NCBI RefSeq assembly: GCF_040409955.1
Contig: NZ_CP123384.1
Coordinates: 1,931,501 to 1,995,500, forward strand
Length of the DNA stretch: 64,000 bases
Direction of reading: 5' to 3'
Source of the DNA: Salipiger sp. H15
GTDB lineage: Bacteria; Pseudomonadota; Alphaproteobacteria; Rhodobacterales; Rhodobacteraceae
Below, piece after piece: positions 16,253 through 25,317 of this stretch. Position numbers and translations under genes: made by a program. The notes beneath the pieces were generated by a model. The model worked only from the letters and a program-made list of their open reading frames with translations, searched no databases and was not told where the DNA came from. Each line of letters opens with the position of its first letter. Within the stretch, counting starts at the first letter, position 1.

Positions 16253-17425
16253 TTAGGAAACGGACTTCAGCTTCTCGGTAACCGCTTGGAATTCCCGTTT
16301 CAGCTCGAGATTTTCAAAGGGCACCAAGGAGGGCGTCTGCAACTGCATGACTTCATCGTATAGCCCTTGCGAGTCTTTCATGAGCGAGACCAAGTCAGAA
16401 GCTACCTTCACCGTTTTCAGTGTGTTCTCTGCAAGCCTCAGAAGGTTTCTGACGATTTCTCTGGCCTGTACCGCCCTTGCTCTGTCCTCAAGCAACGCAT
16501 CCTCATAAATGGAGGCAACCTCGAGAGTGAATTCTTGCGACTGAAGATTATGCTCATAGGATCTCAGATGATCTATGGGCATGTTCTTCATGAGAACTTG
16601 CGTCTCAGCAATTAGTTGCTCAGCTGTTCTCTTGATCTCGGAAATCCCCGGAAGGTACGATTTGTCCATCCGACCGATGTATTCCGACTGCACGAGCTCC
16701 TGCAGTTCAAGAAGGCCGATGTACATCGCATAGTATTTTTGGGCCGTGGACGTATTTTCGCCGCTGGCTTGTTTCGCCTCGGCAAACTGCGCTGTCAGCT
16801 GAGCAACAATGGCGAAGACGGAAGTCATTCGCGTTACGTCACCCGAGTCAATTCTCGACAGAAGGACCTCAGCCTGATCGGTGCTGATATTCGCGTTGTA
16901 GACTGAGAAACTTTGAACGAAATCAACAAGAAGTTCTTTTCGCCGTCTCTTCAGTTGCTGAAGGAGGGCCCGCGCGCGTTCAAGCTTCTTTTCGACCTTG
17001 TTCCTGTCGCTCTCGCCGACCAGAGCAGAACGTGCGATCAGATCAGAGATGGCCCCCTCCGCCTCCTTGATCGCCGTGAGGCACTTGAGGTACTCCCCCC
17101 TCAGTTTCTCCAGATTGTCGTCGTCAAACTCAAGCTGCAGCCTTCTGAGGATCGAGTTCATCCGTCGATCGGCAAGTGAGAAGCTGGACTTCTTGGCCAA
17201 AGAATTCCCCGCATCCACCTTTCCTCTGATCGAGGTGGAGAGCTTTTCCAAATCACCGCTCTTGCGGCGCCAGACCTCGGCGACACGGCTCTCTAGAGCA
17301 GGGACCTCTTTGGCTTCCTTCCCGCGCGAACCGAAGAGTGCTAGGAAATCATGGATGTCGATTTTGCCGTCGCCATCAACATCTAGCACGCTCAGATAGG
17401 ATGAGCTCGCCTTCGGTTCTTCCAT
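16253..17425 (-). CDS. EF-hand plus long helical/coiled-coil protein, unknown cargo
   Basis: This encodes 390 residues from ATG 17425. A single canonical EF-hand (DVDGDGKIDIHDF, about residues 15-27; also similar to a dockerin repeat) opens the protein. The rest is charged and helical with coiled-coil character (EKKLERARALLQQLKRRRKE; YYAMYIGLLELQELVQSEYI) and has no signal peptide or membrane helix, so it should be cytosolic. The helical pattern is faintly like TelA-type proteins, but not enough to assign it. Base composition is clearly less GC-rich than the chromosome, implying recent transfer. It is the only intact large non-mobility gene in the island and so its best cargo candidate. Confidence 0.75.
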   Translation of the reverse strand: MEEPKASSSYLSVLDVDGDGKIDIHDFLALFGSRGKEAKEVPALESRVAEVWRRKSGDLEKLSTSIRGKVDAGNSLAKKSSFSLADRRMNSILRRLQLEFDDDNLEKLRGEYLKCLTAIKEAEGAISDLIARSALVGESDRNKVEKKLERARALLQQLKRRRKELLVDFVQSFSVYNANISTDQAEVLLSRIDSGDVTRMTSVFAIVAQLTAQFAEAKQASGENTSTAQKYYAMYIGLLELQELVQSEYIGRMDKSYLPGISEIKRTAEQLIAETQVLMKNMPIDHLRSYEHNLQSQEFTLEVASIYEDALLEDRARAVQAREIVRNLLRLAENTLKTVKVASDLVSLMKDSQGLYDEVMQLQTPSLVPFENLELKREFQAVTEKLKSVS

Positions 17426-17556
17426 TCACATTTTCCTGTACCGACAACTTCCTAAGTTTACGATAGGCGAGGACTTTCTGGCTTGCTAGCGTTCTCAGGC
17501 TACTAGCCGACAGATACAGATACTTCTCGGTTGCTACCGTGGCTGCACAGCATCAA

Positions 17557-17881
17557 CCACGCCGACGCCGCCCGCATCCTAGACTGGCTGGACAGCATCA
17601 ACAGCTTCGAGCTCTCAGCCCTCTCCACCGTGCATAAGAGCCAAGGCCGCTCGGTAGACACCGTGTACATCGACACAGCCTCGGTCCTGAAGCGCCCCTC
17701 CTGGCTCTCTTCTAGGGACCACAAGCGGCTCCTCTAAATGGCCATCACCCGAGCCAGGAAGCAGGTCATCTTTTACGAGATGGCTGGCTACTGTGAGCAG
17801 GCACCAGGGGCGGAGATCATCCCCTTCCGACCGGCACCGGCGAACCCCTCCAGCGGAAAGCCTCAGTCCAGGGCCGCATGA
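17557..17881 (+). pseudogene. helicase 3' fragment, second copy
   Basis: This second copy of the helicase C-terminus retains the Trp codon that is TGA in the other copy (RILDWLDSINSFELSALSTV), motif V (HKSQGRSVDTVYID), and the same TAA before MAITRARKQV. Homology to the other copy begins abruptly at 17557, so everything upstream is lost. It ends at TGA 17879-17881. Confidence 0.85.
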
Positions 17882-18132
17882 CCCCTCTGACCACCATCTG
17901 AACCTCTCCCCGTCCGGGCATCCTCATGGGTGTTCGGGCGGGGGTCTCGTCCAATATTTTTTTGCCTGTCACACCCTATCCACCTGTTGCCCACCAGAGC
18001 CCCAGAGAGGCCCGCACAGAGCCACGTCAACGCCTGCGTGGACTGCCCCCATCTGGACCGAAAGCCCCCAGAAATGCCCCACTCTGTGGACCTCTGGACG
18101 TAAACTGAAGAAGAGTATCGGAGGGCTGGGTT
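17557..18132 (+). repeat. element right end, copy 2
   Basis: Matches 11168-11732 in inverted orientation at about 90 percent. It includes the helicase fragment and about 250 bases of non-coding end with a T-run and AAATGCCCCAC (18072-18082). It abuts the right att repeat. Confidence 0.8.
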
Positions 18133-18175
18133 TCCTACCGCCCCAGCCAATATCTCCTAACATACCGAAGTTACG
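18133..18175 (+). repeat. right att repeat (43 bp)
   Basis: Identical to 8899-8941. It marks the right end of the island. The 150 bases to its right hold no gene before the NTF2-like stop. Confidence 0.9.
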
Positions 18176-18326
18176 CGAGAATTGGCCCCGGGCGGGTGGA
18201 TTTCCGCCGTTGGCGCCAGGGCGTCTTTCCCCAGTCTTCCCTGCAGGTTTCCCGCAGTCGTCCGGGCAGGTCTCCAGACCGCTTGAGCGCCCTGCCGTCG
18301 TGCGATGCGGTCTTCGCCGCGAGCGG

Positions 18327-18704
18327 CTAGACTACGATCTTCCAGTAGGAATCCTTGCGGATCACCTTGCCCTCCCGGAACGTGTAGAAGTCGCAGCCGC
18401 GGACGCGGACCTTCTCTCCGGCCGGCGTTGTGCCGGTGAGCAGCCATTTCGAGATTCCCGTCTCGCCGCAGACGAAATTCTCGATCTCGCCGTAGTGCAC
18501 GTCGGGGGTGGTCTCGAACCGGGTCATCAGCCCGCGCCGCACGTCGTCGCGCCCGGTGAACCGGCTGCCGTGCGGCTCGGGTCCGCGGGGAAGGTCGAGG
18601 CTGCTGTCCTCCGCGAAGAAGGCCATGATCGCGTCGATGTCATGGGCGTTGAAACCCGCGGCCAGGGCATCGAGCCTGGCGAGTATCGCTGCTTCGTCAT
18701 CCAT
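18327..18704 (-). CDS. SnoaL/NTF2-like protein
   Basis: This encodes 125 residues from ATG 18704, preceded by GTGGAGG. The alpha+beta pattern (LDALAAGFNAHDIDAIMAFF; later FTGRDDVRRGLMTRFETTPD; ending in VIRKDSYWKIV) is that of the nuclear-transport-factor-2/SnoaL-like family, which includes small isomerases and cyclases. The substrate is unknown. It is separated from the upstream operon by a strong hairpin, and is the first chromosomal gene right of the island. Confidence 0.8.
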   Translation of the reverse strand: MDDEAAILARLDALAAGFNAHDIDAIMAFFAEDSSLDLPRGPEPHGSRFTGRDDVRRGLMTRFETTPDVHYGEIENFVCGETGISKWLLTGTTPAGEKVRVRGCDFYTFREGKVIRKDSYWKIVV

Positions 18705-18837
18705 CGGCGTGCCTCCACATGCTGGCGATCGAGTGCCCGACAGGCTTGAGCATAGCAGAGAGACGCCGTGGCGGATCGCGCGAAGTCGTGAAGGCCCCGG
18801 TCCCGCCACGCGGCAGTTTCGAGGTCCCGTAAATGCA

Positions 18838-18872
18838 GCAAGGCCGGCGCCCCGGGGGAGCGCCGGCCTTGC
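18838..18872 (-). terminator. hairpin at the end of the catabolic operon
   Basis: A perfect 13-bp stem (GCAAGGCCGGCGC at 18838-18850 and its complement at 18860-18872) with a nine-base loop lies 15 bases after the cyclase-family stop. On the minus strand it is followed by a short TTTA stretch. It probably ends the operon. Confidence 0.65.
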
Positions 18873-18887
18873 CGGGGAGCGCGGACC

Positions 18888-19661
18888 TCAGTCCGCGAGG
18901 ATGGCCACCGGGCGGCACCAGCCGGCCGAGCCGCGGGCGACCTTGACGGGAAAGCAGATGACCTCGAAGCCGGTGTCCGGCAGCTGATCGAGGTTGGCGA
19001 GCTTTTCCATGTGGCAATAGATGGTCTCGGCCCCGGCCTTGTGGCCTTCCCAGAAGAGCTCCCATTGACCGGTCGCCCTGGCCTTTTCCGCCACCGCTCT
19101 CAGCGGCGCGTCCCAGCTCCAGGCGTCGGTGCCGCAGACCTTCATGCCGCGCTCGGCCAGCCAGAGCGTCGCTTCGCGGCCGATGCCGCAACCCGCGGCG
19201 ACATAGCCGGGCTGGCCGTAGAGCGCGCCGGCCCGCGTGTTGACCAGCACGATGTCGCCGGGCCGCAGCGCGTGGCCGATCCGGGCGAACTCCGCCTCCA
19301 TCTCGGCGGCGCTGACCACATGGCCGTCGGGCAGGTGGCGGAAGTCGAGCTTCACGCCCGGCCCCATGCACCACTCGAGCGGCACCTCGTCGATGGTGAT
19401 CGCCCGCTCGCCCTTGTTCATCGTCGGGTGGTAGTGCCAGGGCGCGTCGAGATGCGTGCCGTTGTGGGTGGTCAGCGTCAGCCGCTCCACCGCCGCGCCG
19501 GCGGCGTCCAGCTGGTGCTCGACCGGGATGCCGAACATCTGCGCGTACTCGCGCGCGCCGCCCGAATGCTCCATGTACTCGATCTTGGGCCCCATGCCCG
19601 GCGGGTCGGCGGGCACTTGGTCGGTCAGCGTGACCGAAAGGTCGATGATCCTGCGGCTCAT
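18888..19661 (-). CDS. cyclase-family metal hydrolase (kynurenine-formamidase-like)
   Basis: This encodes 257 residues from ATG 19661, which overlaps the FAH-family stop as ATGA. The signature HNGTHLDAPWH (about residues 66-76) matches the HxGTHxDxPxH metal-binding motif of the cyclase/KynB family, whose members hydrolyse amide or ester bonds or open rings. As last gene of the operon it may act on a ring-cleavage product or an amide intermediate. Substrate unknown. Confidence 0.85.
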   Translation of the reverse strand: MSRRIIDLSVTLTDQVPADPPGMGPKIEYMEHSGGAREYAQMFGIPVEHQLDAAGAAVERLTLTTHNGTHLDAPWHYHPTMNKGERAITIDEVPLEWCMGPGVKLDFRHLPDGHVVSAAEMEAEFARIGHALRPGDIVLVNTRAGALYGQPGYVAAGCGIGREATLWLAERGMKVCGTDAWSWDAPLRAVAEKARATGQWELFWEGHKAGAETIYCHMEKLANLDQLPDTGFEVICFPVKVARGSAGWCRPVAILAD

Positions 19662-20629
19662 GTGCGGCCTCCCCTGATGACCTGCTGGTCGATGGCGCCG
19701 AAGAGCGGCGCGTGATCGCGGCCGCGGCATTCCATGAACACCCGGTCGCCGAAGCCCATGTAGGGCGTGCGCGGCGCGCCTTCGTCGAGCAGCTCGATCG
19801 CCCGGCGCTCGGCAAGGCAGGACGAGCCCACCTCGCGGTAGTTGTCATTGGACACGGTGCCGGAACCCAGCACGGTGCCCGCCACCAGGTCGCGCGAGCG
19901 CGCGGCATGGGCGAGCAGCTGATCGAAACCGTAGCTCATCGGGTAGCCCTCGGCGTTGCCGAAGGGCTCGGCATTGAGCTCGACCCGCAGCGGCAGGTCG
20001 ATGCGGGCATCGCGCCAGGCGTCGCCCAGCTCGTCCGGGGTCAACGCGACCGGGGCGACGGCGCAGGCGGGCTTGGCCTGCACCCAGCCGAAGCCGGTCT
20101 TCATCTCGACCGGCGCGATGGCGCGCAGCGACCAGTCGTTGATCTGCACCACCAGCCGGATGCGCGACGCGGCCTCGGCGGGGGTGCTGCCCATCGGGAC
20201 GTGATCGCAGATCACGCCGAACTCGCCCTCGAAGTCGATGCCGTCCTCTTCAGACGGCAGCGGGACGTCCTGCGTGGCGCCAAGGAAGCGGTCGGACATG
20301 CCCTGGTACATCAGCGGCCGGCCCGGCGGGTTGGGATCGAGGCCGAAGACCTTCTGCATGAGCGCGCCGTGGCTGTCATAGGCCGAGCCGTCGAGCCATT
20401 GCCAGGCACGGGGCAGGGGGGCGAGGGCGCGCTCGGGATCGAAGGGCGCGCCGCCGCCCGCGTTCAGCGCGGCATATTGCGCCTCGAGTGCCGGGGCGAA
20501 GGTCTCCCAGTCCTCCATCAGGAGGCGCAGGCTCTGCACTCCCTCGGCAGGCGAGCAGCGCGCGTTGTCGCGGGAGAGGAGGTGCAGCCGCCCGTCGGGG
20601 CTGCCGTTCGGAAGCGTGGCGAAGCGCAT
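19658..20629 (-). CDS. fumarylacetoacetate hydrolase family protein
   Basis: This 323-residue protein has the FAH fold: an N-terminal capping part, then the metal-binding core (EDGIDFEGEFGVICDHVPMG holds the Glu and Asp ligands) and GTVSNDN with GFGDRVFME near the end. It probably hydrolyses a C-C bond in a 1,3-dicarbonyl or an enol intermediate, as in aromatic degradation. The start lies one base from the alpha/beta-hydrolase stop, so the genes form one operon. Confidence 0.85.
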   Translation of the reverse strand: MRFATLPNGSPDGRLHLLSRDNARCSPAEGVQSLRLLMEDWETFAPALEAQYAALNAGGGAPFDPERALAPLPRAWQWLDGSAYDSHGALMQKVFGLDPNPPGRPLMYQGMSDRFLGATQDVPLPSEEDGIDFEGEFGVICDHVPMGSTPAEAASRIRLVVQINDWSLRAIAPVEMKTGFGWVQAKPACAVAPVALTPDELGDAWRDARIDLPLRVELNAEPFGNAEGYPMSYGFDQLLAHAARSRDLVAGTVLGSGTVSNDNYREVGSSCLAERRAIELLDEGAPRTPYMGFGDRVFMECRGRDHAPLFGAIDQQVIRGGRT

Positions 20630-20630
20630 C

Positions 20631-21800
20631 TCAGCCCTCCGACTTCAGCCGGCCGCCAAGCGTCTCGGCGAACCAGTCGGCGATGAAGTTCCGCCCGTAG
20701 GTCATGTTGTCGGCGCCGACGTGCTCGACCCCGCCTTCGCGGTCGGTGAAGATCTTCAGCTCGCGGCGCGGGGAATTCACCAGCTGGTCGTAGGACTGAT
20801 GCGCGTAATCCAGCGCGATCTGCCGGTCGTTCGCGCCATGGGTGACGAGGAAGGGCACCCTGATCTTCTCCATCTGCCCGTCGAGGCAGAAGCCCGCGGC
20901 CTTGGCGAGGAAGTCATCCATGTCCTTCGCGCCGAACACCCACATGACGTGGTTCCAGTAATGCGGCACCGGGTTCTCGCCCTCGCGCTTGAGGCGCTTC
21001 TGCTGCACCTCGGCCCAGTTGTGGTTGGCGCCCCAGACCGCGCCCGAGGCGTAGCGCGGCTCGTTGGCGCAGACCCGCGGCGCGTAGTAGCCGCCGAGCG
21101 AGATGCCGGTGATGCCGATGCGGGCGGCGTCCACGTCTTCGCGTGCGGCGAGCCATTCGTAGACCGGGGTGCCCCATGCCTCGCTGTCGAAATGCGCGGG
21201 CATGTCCTGCAGGCGCAGGCTCTCGCCGGTGCCGGGCTGGTCGACGCAGAGCGTGGCGATGCCGCGCTTGGCCAGCTCGTGCGGCAGGAAGGACCAGTAG
21301 AGCAGCTCCTTGCAGCTATCGAGACCGTTCAGGTAGACCACCGCCGGCGCGGGACCGGAGGCGCCCTGCGCCGGGGTGTAGAGCACCGGGATCACCTTGT
21401 CGCCATAGGGGATCTCGAAGCGCCGCACGCTTTCGCCGGAATACTCGGTGCCCTTGAGGAAGTTCGCGAGGCCCTTGCGGTAGGTCACCATCCGCTCGGG
21501 ATCGCCCTGGCCCTGCATCCGCTCGGCAAGGATGTAGTAGAGCGCCGCGCGCTTTAGCTTGTCCCCGGCCGAGAAGAGCCTGCCCTCGGCCTCTTCCTCG
21601 GTGGCGATCGCGGTCAGCTTGTCGGCGACGCGCACCCATTCGACCATGAAGTCGCGGGTGCCCGCGTCCTCGCCGTTCTTGGCCTTCTCGAGCAGCGGCT
21701 GGCACATGTCCATGATCTCGCCGATCTCGGCCCCCGAGGCGAGCGCGATGGAGACCGTCAGGTTCCAGACGTAGTTGGGGAAATAGTTGAACATCGCCAT
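20631..21800 (-). CDS. alpha/beta hydrolase (2,6-dihydroxypseudooxynicotine-hydrolase-like)
   Basis: This encodes 389 residues from ATG 21800, seven bases after AAGGAG. A helical N-terminal domain of about 130 residues precedes a hydrolase core with oxyanion strand VVYLNGLDSCKE, nucleophile elbow GISLGG, and a late GGVEHVG His. The arrangement matches the family that includes 2,6-dihydroxypseudooxynicotine hydrolase and other C-C or ester hydrolases. In this operon it likely cleaves a side chain or ring-fission product. Specificity is not decidable from sequence. Confidence 0.8.
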   Translation of the reverse strand: MAMFNYFPNYVWNLTVSIALASGAEIGEIMDMCQPLLEKAKNGEDAGTRDFMVEWVRVADKLTAIATEEEAEGRLFSAGDKLKRAALYYILAERMQGQGDPERMVTYRKGLANFLKGTEYSGESVRRFEIPYGDKVIPVLYTPAQGASGPAPAVVYLNGLDSCKELLYWSFLPHELAKRGIATLCVDQPGTGESLRLQDMPAHFDSEAWGTPVYEWLAAREDVDAARIGITGISLGGYYAPRVCANEPRYASGAVWGANHNWAEVQQKRLKREGENPVPHYWNHVMWVFGAKDMDDFLAKAAGFCLDGQMEKIRVPFLVTHGANDRQIALDYAHQSYDQLVNSPRRELKIFTDREGGVEHVGADNMTYGRNFIADWFAETLGGRLKSEG

Positions 21801-21938
21801 GGACAGGCTCCTTGGATCGTCGGGGGATTGCCGGGGCGCGGGGCCCTCGGGCGGAGAGGTAATGGGCGCGGACCCATTCGGAAAATTGAAAGGCATGATC
21901 CCGGGCATTCACGCTCTGAATGCCCGGGGAGGCAGGCG

Positions 21939-22886
21939 TCAGTAGTCCTGCAGATCCTCGGCGATGGCGACCTCGCCGCCGTAGATGGCCGAGATCTGCT
22001 GCGCCCAGCTTTCGGTCATCTCGGGGGTGACGCGCGCGCCCGCGGCGATATGCGTCGCCACGACCTTGCCCACGTCCGCCGCGACGGCCATGCGGCCGAT
22101 CTCCTCGGGGGTGACGTGATGCGCCGAGAGGTGCTGCTCGATCTCGCCGACGAGGTGCTCGGGCGCGGTCTTGCGCACGGTGTCCATGATCGACGGCAGG
22201 TCGATGAGTTCCGAGACCAGCAGGTCGGCGCCCTGCGCCAGTTCGATCACCGCGTCGGACCAGCCGGTGTCGCCGGTGTAGACGATGCTGCGGTCGGGGG
22301 TCTCGAAGCGGAACGAGAGGGACTCGTACTTCGCATCGAGGTCGCTGCCATGGGCAAAGCTGTAGTGGGTGTTTTTGGCGGTGGTCACGGTGACATCGCC
22401 AAGGGTGAAGGTCTCGCCGCCGCGGATCTCCTGCACCTGCACCAGCTCGTCCGCGGTCATGATCGTCGCATCGGCCATGCCGTAGGCGGCCTCCATCGCC
22501 GGGCCCATGCCCGTGATCATGCCGTCCACCAGCGCCTTGGTGCCCGGCGGGCCGTAGATCATCACCGGCTTCTCGGGGTTGGTCTGGAAGCGCTGGCCGA
22601 GCACGGCGAGCAGCCCGCCGACGTGGTCGAAATGCAGGTGGCTCAGCACGACGTCATCGACATCGCCCATGCGCAGGCGCTTGGCCGCGAGGCGGATCGA
22701 CAACCCGTCGCCGGCGTCGATGACGATGTTGCGGCCGTTGACCTGCAAGAGGTTCGCGGGCTGCGAGCGGGCGGCGCGGGCGATCGGCCCGCCGCCGCTG
22801 CCGAGCACGGTGAACGTGGTCTCGGCCATGGCCGGAAGCGCGGTGGCGGCCAGCAGCGCCAGCGCGGTTGCGTGGGTCTTGAACAT
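21939..22886 (-). CDS. secreted metallo-beta-lactamase-fold hydrolase
   Basis: This encodes 315 residues from ATG 22886 behind GAGGAG. A signal peptide (about residues 1-21, ending AMA) places it in the periplasm. The metal-binding motif HLHFDH (83-88) and later VYTGDTGWSD and VATHIAAGA give the RNase-Z/arylsulfatase-like MBL layout. A periplasmic hydrolase in this operon could release substrate, for example by cleaving a sulfate or ester, before uptake by the neighbouring MFS carrier; that is an inference. Confidence 0.85.
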   Translation of the reverse strand: MFKTHATALALLAATALPAMAETTFTVLGSGGGPIARAARSQPANLLQVNGRNIVIDAGDGLSIRLAAKRLRMGDVDDVVLSHLHFDHVGGLLAVLGQRFQTNPEKPVMIYGPPGTKALVDGMITGMGPAMEAAYGMADATIMTADELVQVQEIRGGETFTLGDVTVTTAKNTHYSFAHGSDLDAKYESLSFRFETPDRSIVYTGDTGWSDAVIELAQGADLLVSELIDLPSIMDTVRKTAPEHLVGEIEQHLSAHHVTPEEIGRMAVAADVGKVVATHIAAGARVTPEMTESWAQQISAIYGGEVAIAEDLQDY

Positions 22887-22939
22887 GTGGGTCTCCTCCT
22901 CGGTCCCGGGCCCGCCGCGGGGCGGACCCATCTCTCAAT

Positions 22940-24103
22940 TCAGCGTTCGGCGCGGGTGCCGCGGGCGAAGCAGGTCACCGACAGGGCGGCGATGCCCATG
23001 GCCATGACCCCGAGCGCCCCGATCCCGAGGCTCTCCATCAGCATCCCGCCGACGATCGGGCCGAGCGCCGAGCCGGTCATCAGCATCGCCGGGGTGGCGG
23101 CGGCGGCGCGACCGGACCTGTCCATGCGCGCCAGCAGCCCGAAGGCGAAGGTGTGGGTGAAGATCTGCACCCCCACGAAGACCGCCGCGACCGGGGCCCA
23201 GACCACGAAGGCGGTGGCGAAGGTCAGCGCCAGCGCAAGGGCGGCCTGCACGATTGGCCCGGCCATCACCACGCGGCGCGCGGGCAGGCGTTTCTCCAGC
23301 AGCGCGGCGAGCGGGGCGGGGCCGGCGAAGTTTACGATCCCCAAGGCGATCAGCGTGCCGACGATGGCCTGCGGCGCGAAGCCCCGGGCGGTGCCGATCA
23401 CCTCGACGAAGGAGAAGACCATCGCCTGGTTGAAGGTCATGAGGCTCACCCCCGCGACCACGGCCAGCACGCCGGGCGCCAGCGGTCCGCGCGCGGCGGG
23501 GGCGTCGCTGCGGCCCCCGGCATCGGGGAAGGCGAGCAGCGTCGCCAGCGTCGCCACCGCCATGATCGCGCCGAAGGCGAGGAAGAGCGCCGCGCCGCCC
23601 TGCTGGACCAGCAGCGGCGGCACCGCGCCCATGTAGATCACCCCGAAGAGGCCGAGCCCGACGCCCGCGATGGCAAAGAGCCGGTGCGGGTTGCCCGAGC
23701 GGCCCATGGTGCCGTGCACGAGGCTCAGCGCCACGCCGTTCGCCATGCCGCCCAAGAGGTGCAGCGCGGCGAGCGGCAGGAAGGCGCTCTGCCGCGAGGC
23801 CAGCAGGAAGGCCAGCGCCGCCAGCGCGAAGCCCGCCACCGCCAGCGCCTTGCGCGGAAGGCGGGCGAAATTGCGCGCGGTCAGCACGCTCGCCACCACC
23901 GCCCCGATCAGGAACAGCGTGACCAGCGCCCCGGCCTCGCGCGGGCCGAAGCCGAAGCGGGCGATCAGCGCGCCCACCCAGACCGGCAGCGCGACAAGGT
24001 CGACGAGACCCGCGCAATGGCCGACCACGAGCGCGGCGGCCCCGGTCTTGGCTATGCCCGGCGCAGCGCTCATCGCTGCCGGAGATGTCCCGGTATCAGT
24101 CAT
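22940..24103 (-). CDS. MFS transporter
   Basis: This 387-residue protein has about 12 hydrophobic segments and an MFS-type loop between helices 2 and 3 (NFARLPRKAL). It is likely the uptake system, or an efflux system, for the pathway substrate. It lies 53 bases upstream of the MBL gene and after the FAD-monooxygenase gene, with two hairpins in the latter gap. Direction and substrate cannot be told from sequence. Confidence 0.85.
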   Translation of the reverse strand: MTDTGTSPAAMSAAPGIAKTGAAALVVGHCAGLVDLVALPVWVGALIARFGFGPREAGALVTLFLIGAVVASVLTARNFARLPRKALAVAGFALAALAFLLASRQSAFLPLAALHLLGGMANGVALSLVHGTMGRSGNPHRLFAIAGVGLGLFGVIYMGAVPPLLVQQGGAALFLAFGAIMAVATLATLLAFPDAGGRSDAPAARGPLAPGVLAVVAGVSLMTFNQAMVFSFVEVIGTARGFAPQAIVGTLIALGIVNFAGPAPLAALLEKRLPARRVVMAGPIVQAALALALTFATAFVVWAPVAAVFVGVQIFTHTFAFGLLARMDRSGRAAAATPAMLMTGSALGPIVGGMLMESLGIGALGVMAMGIAALSVTCFARGTRAER

Positions 24104-24122
24104 CTGGTGTTCTCCTCCCTGT

Positions 24123-24172
24123 GGGCCGGCTCCCCCGCCGGCCCTTGATTGTCCTGTCCCCGCGGGGACAGG
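24123..24172 (-). other. two intercistronic hairpins
   Basis: One stem pairs 24123-24130 with 24137-24144 (GGGCCGGC). A perfect 20-bp palindrome follows at 24153-24172, with TCTTTT next to it on the plus strand. They lie between the FAD-monooxygenase and MFS genes and could reduce read-through or protect the upstream mRNA. Confidence 0.5.
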
Positions 24173-24184
24173 TCTTTTCCGCGC

Positions 24185-25315
24185 TCAGACCGGCTCGGTC
24201 AGCGCCATCATCGAGCGGCCCATGATCGCGTTGTGCTCGCCCTGGTCGCCGCCGGTGACCTCGATCTCCGAGAGGCGCGCCGAGTTGGTGACGACCATGC
24301 TGCAGCGCTCCCAGCGCCGCGCCTCGTGCGCGGCAAAGGCTTCGGCCACGGTCCCGGCGCGCAGCAGTTCCTCGGCGAGGACCAGACCGTCTTCCATGCC
24401 GATGCAGGCCCCGGCGCCGAGATGCGGCGTGGTCGCGTGCACCGCGTCGCCGATCAGCATGATGCGGCCCACGTGCCATGGCTGCGGCAGCAGCATCTTC
24501 TCGAGCGGGCGGTAGATCAGCTTGCTGTCCTCGCTCAGCGCGTCCTTCACCTTGGTGAGGATCGGCGAGGGGAACTGGTCCAGCATCGCCTTCATGCGCG
24601 GCAGCAGCTCGGCGTCGCCGACCCAGTCGTTGCTCGGGCGGTCCTCGGTGACGAACATGTAGCTGCGCCCCTCGGAGACCGGGTTGATCCCGACCTTCAG
24701 CCCCTTGCCGAGCCACATGTTGAGCGTCTCGACCCCCTCCGGCGTCGGCAGCTCGGCGCGCCAGACGGCCTGCCCGACATAGGCGGGCCTCGGCGCATCC
24801 GGCATCAGCGTGGCGCGGGTCCTGGAGAAGAGCCCGTCGGCGCCGATCACCGCGTCGTAGCGGCCGGTGCTGCCATCGGTGAAGCTGACGGTGACGCCGC
24901 TTTCGTCCTCGTCCAGCGTCTCGAAGCTGCAGCCGAGCCTGACCGACACACCCGCCGCGCGGGTCGCCTCGGCGAGGATCGCCGCCAGCGCCGGGCGCAT
25001 GATCGCGGCATTGCCCGGAAGGCCGGTGCCGGGCATCGGCGGGGTGGGGATGGTGACGATGACCTGGTCATTGTGCGGCATGCGCACCACCAGCCCGTCG
25101 GTTGCGGCGCCGGTCTGCTTGAAGGCATCAAGGATGCCGAGCTGGGCGAAGACCCGCAGCGTCGCGCCGTGCAGGCTGATCCCCGCGCCGTAGCTGCGCC
25201 AGCCGGCGTCGATCTCGACGAGGTGGGTCTCGACGCCGCCGCGCGCCAGCATGATCGCCGCGGACATGCCCGAAAAGCCGCCGCCGATGACCAGAACCTT
25301 CTGTACCGCTGCCAT
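24185..25315 (-). CDS. FAD-dependent aromatic monooxygenase
   Basis: This 376-residue flavoprotein has the Rossmann motif VIGGGFSGMSAA (9-20), the DG motif GADGLFSRTRA, and the GD motif LIGDAVHATTPHLGAGA. These three are diagnostic of class A single-component hydroxylases such as salicylate or 6-hydroxynicotinate monooxygenase. It probably hydroxylates the ring before extradiol cleavage by the VOC protein of the same operon. The start lies two bases from the Rieske stop. Confidence 0.9.
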   Translation of the reverse strand: MAAVQKVLVIGGGFSGMSAAIMLARGGVETHLVEIDAGWRSYGAGISLHGATLRVFAQLGILDAFKQTGAATDGLVVRMPHNDQVIVTIPTPPMPGTGLPGNAAIMRPALAAILAEATRAAGVSVRLGCSFETLDEDESGVTVSFTDGSTGRYDAVIGADGLFSRTRATLMPDAPRPAYVGQAVWRAELPTPEGVETLNMWLGKGLKVGINPVSEGRSYMFVTEDRPSNDWVGDAELLPRMKAMLDQFPSPILTKVKDALSEDSKLIYRPLEKMLLPQPWHVGRIMLIGDAVHATTPHLGAGACIGMEDGLVLAEELLRAGTVAEAFAAHEARRWERCSMVVTNSARLSEIEVTGGDQGEHNAIMGRSMMALTEPV

Positions 25316-25317
25316 GA

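Noticed and set aside
18176..18326. possible gene just right of the island
   Set aside because: About 150 bases with no frame having a ribosome site or protein-like composition.
21828..23636. 602-codon open frame on the plus strand
   Set aside because: Antisense to the MBL and MFS genes, with typical antisense composition.
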